Shown: piece after piece, positions 6,478 to 12,889 of the stretch
Layout of the letters: every line of letters starts with the position of its first letter
Numbering within the stretch: position 1 is the stretch's first letter
NCBI GenBank assembly: GCA_964623315.1
Contig: CAZUSU010000013.1
Span: 1-32,551, forward strand
Origin: CAZUSU01 sp964623315
GTDB lineage: Bacteria; Patescibacteriota; Patescibacteriia; Magasanikbacterales; 2-02-FULL-50-9b
Length of the DNA stretch: 32,551 nucleotides
Direction: 5' to 3'
Program-made: the position numbers and the translations under genes
Notes under the pieces: model-generated
Databases searched by the model: none
What the model was told of the DNA's origin: nothing
Seen by the model: only the letters and a program-made list of their open reading frames with translations

Positions 6478-7725
6478 ATGAACTTTCGCAATGGAACCGT
6501 CATCGCACTTCTGGTGTGTGCGATGTGCGGAGGGTGCGGGCCGGAAGGCCAGAACACCACTGAACCGCCCTTTGTGGACGGCATCGGTTTGGAAGAGGAC
6601 ACGTTCGCGGCAGTGGACAACACACCCCGCATCGGCGAAACGTCTCTGCCCAAGGACACACAGCCGGAACAGGGCGCGTTCCTTGCGCCGTGCATCGTCA
6701 ACTTGGAGTGCAATTCGGGATACTGTATTGAAACGCGCGCCGGCAAAAAGTGCACGAAGACGTGCGTGGACAGCTGTCCTGCCAGCATGCGTTGTACGCA
6801 GAATGCAACGTCTGGCGACGTGAACTTCATTTGCACGGATCCGTGGGTGCCGCTGTGCCAGCCATGCCTTTCAAGCAATGAATGTGCTGGCAGTGCAACG
6901 GGTGCGATTCACACGTGCGGGTCGCTCATCGGCGGCGAGACGAACGGAAAATTCTGCCTGCCCGTATGCACCACCGGTGCGGACTGCCCGACGGACTTTT
7001 CGTGTGTGTCCGTGCCAAACAGCGGGTTCATCTGCGTGCCACAAAGCGGCGTGTGCATCTGCACGCCACATTCCACCGCACTCAAATCGTTCACCACCTG
7101 TCTCGGCGGCGCGTTCAGTTGCGCCGGCAAGCGGATGTGCACCGCGCTAGGGCTCACGACGTGCGAACCAGTCGTCAAACAGGAAGAGTGCAACCTGAAG
7201 GACGACGATTGCGACGGCAAAACAGATGAAGACCTGTGCGAGGACGGCAACTCGTGCACGGCGGATGCGTGTAATCCGAGCAAGACGTGCAAGCACGAAA
7301 TCCTGAACGGCCTGCAGTGCAACGACGGCAACGACTGCACGCAAGTGGATGGCTGTGTGAACGGCACGTGCGTCGGCGGCAAGCCCGTTGAGTGCAATGA
7401 CAAGAACCCGTGCACCAACGACTCGTGCAAGCCGATCACCGGATGCGTGTACGAAAACAACGCAAAGTCATGCGACGATGGCAACCAGTGCACGGACAAC
7501 GACACGTGCGGTGGCGGCACATGCAGTGTCACCAAACTGCATCCCTGCAATGACGGCAACATCTGCACGATTGATTCGTGCAAGCCGGACAAAGGATGCG
7601 TCTTTGCACCCAATACAGATCCGGGTGCGGGCAAAGGCGTATGCCCAAGCGATGGCAATCAGTGCACCGAAGACAAATGCCAAGGTGGCGGGTGCAAGAG
7701 TGTGCCAATTCCGGGCTGTGGCTAA
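6478..7725 (+). CDS. Cysteine-rich repeat lipoprotein with MopE-like motif
   Basis: This 415-aa protein has a signal-like N-terminus (hydrophobic residues 7-19) with an unusual lipobox, C-G-G-C, Cys20 being the likely lipid site. Residues 72-230 form a Cys-rich region of the type seen in Myxococcota lipoproteins (C-x5-C-x-S-G-Y-C, then C-P-x-x-x-x-C). Residues 238-254 (CNLKDDDCDGKTDEDLC) resemble the Asp-rich MopE motif, thought to bind metal. From residue 254 on come about three of the same C-D-D-G-N-x-C-T repeats as in the preceding gene. Both proteins end in PIPGC plus one or two residues. The ATG at 6478 is set by a GGAGG site; an ATG at 6439 lies in the promoter region. The gene has its own promoter and terminator. 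Confidence 0.85.
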   Translation: MNFRNGTVIALLVCAMCGGCGPEGQNTTEPPFVDGIGLEEDTFAAVDNTPRIGETSLPKDTQPEQGAFLAPCIVNLECNSGYCIETRAGKKCTKTCVDSCPASMRCTQNATSGDVNFICTDPWVPLCQPCLSSNECAGSATGAIHTCGSLIGGETNGKFCLPVCTTGADCPTDFSCVSVPNSGFICVPQSGVCICTPHSTALKSFTTCLGGAFSCAGKRMCTALGLTTCEPVVKQEECNLKDDDCDGKTDEDLCEDGNSCTADACNPSKTCKHEILNGLQCNDGNDCTQVDGCVNGTCVGGKPVECNDKNPCTNDSCKPITGCVYENNAKSCDDGNQCTDNDTCGGGTCSVTKLHPCNDGNICTIDSCKPDKGCVFAPNTDPGAGKGVCPSDGNQCTEDKCQGGGCKSVPIPGCG

Positions 7726-7730
7726 ACGGC

Positions 7731-7759
7731 TAGACAAGTTAGTGCGAGCAGGGTAGAGT
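7731..7759 (+). promoter_or_regulatory. Possible tsaD promoter overlapping the terminator
   Basis: TAGACA (7731-7736), a 17-base spacer and TAGAGT (7754-7759) give five and four of six consensus matches. The spacer contains the whole left arm of the terminator hairpin. A start near 7766 would give a leader of about 25 bases carrying only the right arm. Confidence 0.4.
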
Positions 7760-7791
7760 GATTTCTGACTCCCCTGCTCGCCTCTTTTTTT
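7744..7791 (+). terminator. Intrinsic terminator of the 6478 gene
   Basis: GCGAGCAGGG (7744-7753) pairs perfectly with CCCTGCTCGC (7772-7781) over an 18-base loop, followed by CTC and seven T (7785-7791). The T run touches the ATG of tsaD at 7792. Confidence 0.85.
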
Positions 7792-8775
7792 ATGAAAATT
7801 TTAGCCATTGAAACATCGTGTGATGACACGTCCGTTGCACTGGTCCACGGCGCGCACGGCCGCGTTTGTGTTATGGCGCAAAAAACGGCGTCGCAAATTG
7901 ATTTGCATCGCGTGTGGGGCGGTGTGGTACCAGAAATTGCCGCTCGTGCGCATGCAGAAACAATTGCGCCGCTGGTTATGGATGTGTTGCGCTCTGCCGG
8001 CGTACGCAAACCGGACGCGATTGCCGTTACGTGTGGCCCCGGTTTGGTCACCAGTTTGTGGGTCGGCGTCATTGCCGCAAAAACATTGGCGTGGCAGTGG
8101 AATGTGCCGGTGTTTGGCGTGAATCATATAATCGGTCACGTTTTTTCATCATGCATTGAGCGTCCTTTGCCGCCGTTACCGGCATTGGCGCTGGTGGTAT
8201 CAGGTGGTCACACCGAATTATTGTGGTTGGCGCGTGCCGATCGCTGGAAAAAGATTGGTTCAACGCGCGATGACGCGGCCGGCGAAGCGTTTGATAAATT
8301 TGCAAAAGTGTTGGGACTGCCGTATCCGGGCGGACCGGAAGTTTCAGTGCGCGCGATTGGTGGCCGCGCCGACGCCGTATCATTTCCGCGTCCCCTTCTG
8401 CACGACGCTTCTTTTGATTTTAGTTTTTCCGGATTAAAAACCGCCGGACGTTTGTGGGCAGAGGGTTTATCACGACGCTCTCTAAAAACAATCGCCGATG
8501 GCTGTGCGTCGTACCAGCGAGCTATTGTTGAGGTGCTCGTTTCAAAAACAATGCGCGCGGCAAAAAAATTTCAGCCAAAAACAATTTTGTTAGGTGGGGG
8601 CGTTGCGGCAAATGATGCACTGCGTGAGGCGCTCGTCGGCGCTTTACTGCCGGAAAAAAAATATACCACAGACAACGCGGCCATGATTGGCGCCGCCGCC
8701 TTTTTTGCGCCGCGCCCCTTTAAAATTTCATGGCAAAAATTACGCGCGCGTCCTGATTGGGAGGTAGGGTCCTAG
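7792..8775 (+). CDS. tsaD: tRNA N6-adenosine threonylcarbamoyltransferase TsaD
   Basis: This 327-aa protein is full-length TsaD (Kae1/YgjD), the catalytic subunit that transfers the threonylcarbamoyl group to A37 of tRNAs reading ANN codons. It has the ASKHA nucleotide-binding fold: the N-terminal ILAIETSCDDTS (residues 3-14), the metal-binding His pair H112 and H116 in NHIIGH, the SGGHTEL segment (137-143), DAAGEAFDK (161-169), the LLGGGVAAN loop (266-274) and the metal ligand Asp294 in TTDNAAMIG. The start is fixed by the conserved N-terminus and lies immediately after the T run of the previous terminator, so there is no SD. It converges with dnaE. TsaB, TsaC and TsaE are not in this window. 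Confidence 0.97.
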   Translation: MKILAIETSCDDTSVALVHGAHGRVCVMAQKTASQIDLHRVWGGVVPEIAARAHAETIAPLVMDVLRSAGVRKPDAIAVTCGPGLVTSLWVGVIAAKTLAWQWNVPVFGVNHIIGHVFSSCIERPLPPLPALALVVSGGHTELLWLARADRWKKIGSTRDDAAGEAFDKFAKVLGLPYPGGPEVSVRAIGGRADAVSFPRPLLHDASFDFSFSGLKTAGRLWAEGLSRRSLKTIADGCASYQRAIVEVLVSKTMRAAKKFQPKTILLGGGVAANDALREALVGALLPEKKYTTDNAAMIGAAAFFAPRPFKISWQKLRARPDWEVGS

Positions 8776-8792
8776 AAAATCTCACCTCAAAA

Positions 8793-8818
8793 TGTGTAAC
8801 ATTTTTGTGTAACATTTC
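8793..8818. repeat. 13-bp tandem duplication between tsaD and dnaE
   Basis: TGTGTAACATTTT is followed at once by TGTGTAACATTTC. The first copy also forms an AAATGT-GTA-ACATTT inverted repeat followed by T bases, so it might serve as a weak, AT-rich terminator for the convergent genes. The second copy runs into the dnaE stop codon. Confidence 0.6.
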
Positions 8819-11800
8819 AAACGGCGCCGTTTGAGACGCCCCCCTCACCCACGAGCGCCACCACGCGCGCGAGCAACTCATCCGTCACGGTAACCAATTG
8901 GTCGGTTTTTATTTCGCGCCACGCACCGTTTGACGGCACGCGTATGTATACCGCAGTGGAGCCGGACATGGATGTCAAAATAATTTTCAATTTCTGCATA
9001 TCTTCCGGCGTCATCGTTGCCGGAATGGTAATACGGAATCGCGATTGACGCGCTCCCGCGCGCGCCAGCGCCTTCTGTGCCGAGGCAACGCCTTCTTCGG
9101 TCAAAATTCCGGCTTGCTCAACAAATGTTTTAGAATCGCCTTCTTCACGAGACCGCCGGCCCACCACCCACACGCAGGTGCCGGACTGCCACACCGCTTC
9201 GGTCTTTGCATACGTTTTAGGAAACACCAATAATTCAAGCGAGCCGCCAATATCTTCAAGGCGAACCATTGCCATGGGCTCGCGATTTTTGGTCCACTTT
9301 TTTTTCACGTCAGCAACGAGGCCGGCGAGCGGCACGGTAGCGCCAGCCGGCTCTGCTTCTACCTGTGACAACGAAACAACTCTGCCTGCAAGAAGGTCAA
9401 CAAACGGTTTAAATGGATGCGAGGACAGATACAGTCCGATTAACTCTTTTTCCCACAATAATTTTTCTGCAATTTCTGCGGGCGGTGTCGGCGCAAGGGT
9501 CAGCGTGTTGGAGCCGCCAAGCATCCCGAGCAGTGATCCTTGTTGCGAATTCGCTTGCGCCGAGGTATCGCGTGTAAACGCAAGCAGGCGTTCCATGTTT
9601 GCAAGAAAAAATCCGCGATCTCCCCACGCATCAAGCGCACCGCATTTGGCGAGCGACTCCAGCGATTTTTTATTTAAATCCTTATCACTCACCCGCTCCA
9701 AAAAATTTTGTAATGATTGGTAGGGGCCGTGCGCATCACGCTCGGCAATAATAACTTTGGTAATATGCTCACCAACATTTTTTATGGCAGTGAGGCCGAA
9801 GCGGATATACTCCTCTCCGGCATCACCCGCCACGACAGAAAATTTTTCGCGACTTTCGTTTACATCCGGTGGCAGTACGCGAATATGCATGCGGCCGCAC
9901 TCGTGTACAATCTCTGCAATTTTATCCGTATCATCGCTTTCTGCGGCCAGCACGGCACACATGTACGCAACGGGAAAATTTGCTTTGAGATAGGCGGTCT
10001 GATATGCGACGACGGCGTAAGAAGCGGCGTGCGCGCGGCCAAAACCATACGCCGCAAACGGTTCAATGAGATGCCACAAAATTTCTATTTTTCCCTGCGA
10101 CAATCCGCGTTCCAAACAGCCGGCGTAAAATTTCAATTTTTGTTTTGCCATTTCTGCCGGAATTTTTTTTCCCATCGCCTTGCGAAATTTGTCTGCTTCT
10201 TCCCAGTTATAGCCGGCCAATTCAATGGCCGTGAGCAATACGTCGTCTTGATACACCAGCATGCCCAAGGATTGTTCCAATATTTTTTCTAGTCGCGGGT
10301 CTAAATAGGTCACCATTTCCGGATTGTGTTTGCGACGAATGTATTCCGGAATGGAATCCATCGGACCCGGACGGAATAGTGCGACCATGGCCATGATGTC
10401 AAAAATGGAGGACGGTTTCAGATCTTTCAGATAACGCGTCATACCGGCGCCGTTGAGTTGAAACACACCGGCCGTTTCGCCGCGCGCCAGCATGTCGTAT
10501 GTTTTTTTGTCGTCCCACGAAATTTTTTGCAAATCAACGTCCGTGCCGTAGCGTTCTTTTACTAGCTCCACCGCGTTACCCAAAATAGAAAGGTTACGAA
10601 TCCCCAAAAAATCCATTTTCAGTACGCCGGCTTTTTCCACGGCGTTCATTTCATACTGCGTGGTGATGCGGGTGCCGCCGACTTCATATTGCACCGGCGT
10701 AAATTCAGTGAGCGGTTCCGGCGCAATGACCACACCGGCCGCATGAATAGACGTATGTCGTGCGTTGCCTTCTATCTTGCGCGCGATGTCCAGCAGACGG
10801 CGCACGTCTTCTTGTTCGTCATACACTTTTTTGAGGTCTGGCGATTCGGTGAGCGCGCGATCAATGGTCATCGGCATCCCTTGCGCGCCAAACGGAATAA
10901 GTTTGGCTACGCGATCACAAAATCCGTACGAAAATCCGAGCGCGCGGCCGGCATCACGCACGCTCGCACGCGCGGCCATCGTTCCAAAGGTGATAATTTG
11001 CGCCACGCGGTCGCGGCCGTATTTTTCCGTGACGTAAGCAATTACTTCTTCACGACGGTCATCGGCAAAGTCGCCATCAACATCCGGCGGTGACGGACGA
11101 AACGGATTTAAAAAACGTTCAAACGGCAGTTTGAAATAAAGCGGATTGACATTAACAATCCCCATGCCATACGACACGAGCGATCCGGCGGCACTGCCGC
11201 GCGTGGTTGTCATAATGCCGTGGTCGCGCGCCCACAAAATATAATCGGCGACCGCCAAAAAATAAGGCGCGTACCCTTTTTTGGCGATGATGTCCAATTC
11301 GTAATCAAGACGCGCCGTTATTTCCGGCGTCATATCCGGAATCAATTGCGCGATCCCTTCATAGGCACCGGCGCGCAAGACGTCGTCGTATGTTTTGTCT
11401 GTTGGCTTTTCTATGGGCGGAAAGTGCCACACGTTGAGCGGAATTTCTACGTTAATACGCGCCGCAATGCGCACGGTATTTTCCAGCGCTGACGGCAGAT
11501 GACGCCAACGCGACTGAATTTGTTCCGGAGTGCTCAACGAACGATCAACGTCCGTTTGTGTTTCGGCGGTGTGTTCGTGAACATTGCGGCCGGCGCCAAT
11601 ACACTCCACAATGTTGCACGCTTCGGCATCGTCGGTGGTCAGATAGTGCACATCGCGCGTTACCACCAGCGGCAGACCGGTTTCACGCGCAATGGTTTGC
11701 AAGCCCTCGTTGATTTGAAACTGTCCGAGAAGATCCGGATGGTCTTGTAATTCAAGAAAAAAATTATCCGCGCCACACATTGTCGAAAATTCGCGCGCGC

Positions 11801-12245
11801 GTCCGCTCGCTTTTTTTATGTCGCCGCTCAAAATAATTTGTCCCAACTCACCGTTTTTACAGCCGGATAGAATTATCAATCCGTCGTGAAATTTTTTGAG
11901 GAGCGCGTCATCCACGCACGGCACGCCATCGCGCAGTCCTTCCAGCGCGGCCGCAGACACGAGTCGCATCAAATTTTTGTAGCCGCTGTAGTGCTCCGCC
12001 AAAACGGTAAGATGAAACGGCGCCATCCGTTCATGCACAAAATTTATTTCGCACCCAATGATTGGTTTTATGTTTTCTTTTTTGCACGCTTCATAAAACT
12101 CAATGGCACCGTATAGCGCGCCGTTGTCCGTGAGCGCAACGGCATCCATCCCCTGCGCTTTTATAGCCGCCACCAGCGCATCAATTTGCGGCAACGCCTT
12201 GAGCAATGAATAGTGTGAATGTGTGTGAAGGTGGACAAATGCCAT
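8817..12245 (-). CDS. dnaE: DNA polymerase III alpha subunit
   Basis: This 1142-aa protein is the replicative polymerase of the DnaE type. In order: a PHP domain (residues 3-210, HLHTHS at 5-10, GCE at 64-66, DVH at 198-200), palm and fingers with the catalytic Asp pair in PDVDGDF (390 and 392) and the third Asp545 in MDFLG, a beta-binding and helix-hairpin-helix region (about 720-900), and an OB fold (about 985-1065, LAGLVADVKKKWTKNREPMA). Length is normal for DnaE1. In the PHP domain the usual TDHG motif reads TDNG (Asp40-Asn41), so one of the expected metal-binding His is replaced. The start is the conserved MAFVHLHTHS; the leader is almost absent. The gene stands alone and converges with tsaD. 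Confidence 0.98.
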   Translation of the reverse strand: MAFVHLHTHSHYSLLKALPQIDALVAAIKAQGMDAVALTDNGALYGAIEFYEACKKENIKPIIGCEINFVHERMAPFHLTVLAEHYSGYKNLMRLVSAAALEGLRDGVPCVDDALLKKFHDGLIILSGCKNGELGQIILSGDIKKASGRAREFSTMCGADNFFLELQDHPDLLGQFQINEGLQTIARETGLPLVVTRDVHYLTTDDAEACNIVECIGAGRNVHEHTAETQTDVDRSLSTPEQIQSRWRHLPSALENTVRIAARINVEIPLNVWHFPPIEKPTDKTYDDVLRAGAYEGIAQLIPDMTPEITARLDYELDIIAKKGYAPYFLAVADYILWARDHGIMTTTRGSAAGSLVSYGMGIVNVNPLYFKLPFERFLNPFRPSPPDVDGDFADDRREEVIAYVTEKYGRDRVAQIITFGTMAARASVRDAGRALGFSYGFCDRVAKLIPFGAQGMPMTIDRALTESPDLKKVYDEQEDVRRLLDIARKIEGNARHTSIHAAGVVIAPEPLTEFTPVQYEVGGTRITTQYEMNAVEKAGVLKMDFLGIRNLSILGNAVELVKERYGTDVDLQKISWDDKKTYDMLARGETAGVFQLNGAGMTRYLKDLKPSSIFDIMAMVALFRPGPMDSIPEYIRRKHNPEMVTYLDPRLEKILEQSLGMLVYQDDVLLTAIELAGYNWEEADKFRKAMGKKIPAEMAKQKLKFYAGCLERGLSQGKIEILWHLIEPFAAYGFGRAHAASYAVVAYQTAYLKANFPVAYMCAVLAAESDDTDKIAEIVHECGRMHIRVLPPDVNESREKFSVVAGDAGEEYIRFGLTAIKNVGEHITKVIIAERDAHGPYQSLQNFLERVSDKDLNKKSLESLAKCGALDAWGDRGFFLANMERLLAFTRDTSAQANSQQGSLLGMLGGSNTLTLAPTPPAEIAEKLLWEKELIGLYLSSHPFKPFVDLLAGRVVSLSQVEAEPAGATVPLAGLVADVKKKWTKNREPMAMVRLEDIGGSLELLVFPKTYAKTEAVWQSGTCVWVVGRRSREEGDSKTFVEQAGILTEEGVASAQKALARAGARQSRFRITIPATMTPEDMQKLKIILTSMSGSTAVYIRVPSNGAWREIKTDQLVTVTDELLARVVALVGEGGVSNGAV

Positions 12246-12250
12246 AGCAA

Positions 12251-12273
12251 GGTGATTTTACCGTGTAATCACC
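12251..12273. promoter_or_regulatory. Inverted repeat over the dnaE -10 region
   Basis: GGTGATT (12251-12257) and AATCACC (12267-12273) are perfect 7-bp arms separated by nine bases. The repeat covers the -10 and the probable transcription start of dnaE, a position fitting an operator. In RNA only one arm would be near the 5' end, so a DNA-binding role is more likely than a hairpin. Confidence 0.5.
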
Positions 12274-12283
12274 TATTTCACAA
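12255..12283 (-). promoter_or_regulatory. dnaE promoter, nearly leaderless
   Basis: On the minus strand TTGTGA (12283-12278), 17 bases, then TAAAAT (12260-12255). Only nine bases separate the -10 from the ATG, so the transcript would start within about three bases of the start codon. Confidence 0.55.
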
Positions 12284-12299
12284 ATCAAACACTGCCCTT

Positions 12300-12433
12300 G
12301 TTCTCTTGATGAGCGCAACGCTGAAATAAAAAGCAGAAGGACTCTTTGAGAAGAAACTCTCGCAGGCGCGCGAGCTTGGCGTTTTGTGCCGAGAAAATCG
12401 ACGCGTGCTCCTGAACAAGTGGGGGAGTTTTTT
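12300..12433 (+). other. Possible structured RNA or transcribed leader region
   Basis: In the gap between dnaE and the 12436 gene the plus strand can form several small hairpins: CTTGGC with GCCGAG (12375-12380, 12388-12393; the pairing uses a T-G wobble that would be a C-A mismatch on the other strand), CTCGC with GCGAG, and CTCCT with GGGAG (12408-12412, 12423-12427) followed by six T. This hints at a plus-strand RNA with a weak terminator. No clear promoter is visible and I match no known RNA family. Confidence 0.2.
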
Positions 12434-12435
12434 AT

Positions 12436-12789
12436 TTATTTGAGCAACCTCTTCGCCGCACCCTTTGCTTTCTTTTTTGCAATTTTTAATCCGGCGCGTC
12501 CTTCTTCTTGCATTAATTCGCCCACTGGCCCGAGCACTTTGCCGCTCACTAATTTCAAACCGTCCATGATAAATCCAACGCCGGCGCCCACGAGCTCCAA
12601 TTTGTCGCGGATGTAACCGACCGATTCGTTGAGTTCGTGCACTTTTTCCTGCACCTCTTCAACAATTGAATTGGCGTGTTTTAAAATTTGCGTTGCGTAG
12701 TACAGGAGCCACGATAAAAATAGTGCGACCCATAGGACGGAAAACGCCACGACGAGATTAAGGATGTCTTGACTGTCGGTGATATACAT
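12436..12789 (-). CDS. Single-helix membrane protein with coiled coil (DUF948-like)
   Basis: This 117-aa protein has one N-terminal membrane helix (about residues 10-31), then a heptad-rich stretch (about 35-65) that should form a coiled coil, a Gly-rich amphipathic segment (66-90) and a Lys-rich tail ending KKKAKGAAKRLLK. The layout resembles the YtxH/DUF948 group of short membrane-anchored proteins of unknown function; the match is by layout, not by specific motifs. It has its own extended -10 promoter with a leader of about 25 bases and no SD. The stop is followed by the gap before dnaE, in which I see no strong minus-strand terminator, so read-through towards dnaE is possible. Confidence 0.7.
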   Translation of the reverse strand: MYITDSQDILNLVVAFSVLWVALFLSWLLYYATQILKHANSIVEEVQEKVHELNESVGYIRDKLELVGAGVGFIMDGLKLVSGKVLGPVGELMQEEGRAGLKIAKKKAKGAAKRLLK

Positions 12790-12821
12790 AAAAAATGAGC
12801 TAAGGTTCTATTACGAGATAC

Positions 12822-12830
12822 AGTATAGCA
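12822..12830 (-). promoter_or_regulatory. Extended -10 promoter of the 12436 gene
   Basis: On the minus strand TGC-TATACT, within TGTGCTATACT, lies 32 bases before the ATG at 12789. There is no good -35. The gap to the preceding gene is otherwise empty. Confidence 0.55.
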
Positions 12831-12889
12831 CAGATGCAAAAAGTTATGCACAGCTTACTCCCTTTCTTAAATCAGGAGTCAGGAGGAAT

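Noticed and set aside
4017..7791. Assembly chimera explaining the GC-rich block
   Set aside because: The promoter begins within the htpX stop codon and the last terminator touches the tsaD start, and a similar isolated gene occurs at 377-652; a join artefact is possible but not favoured. Read coverage across both junctions would settle it.
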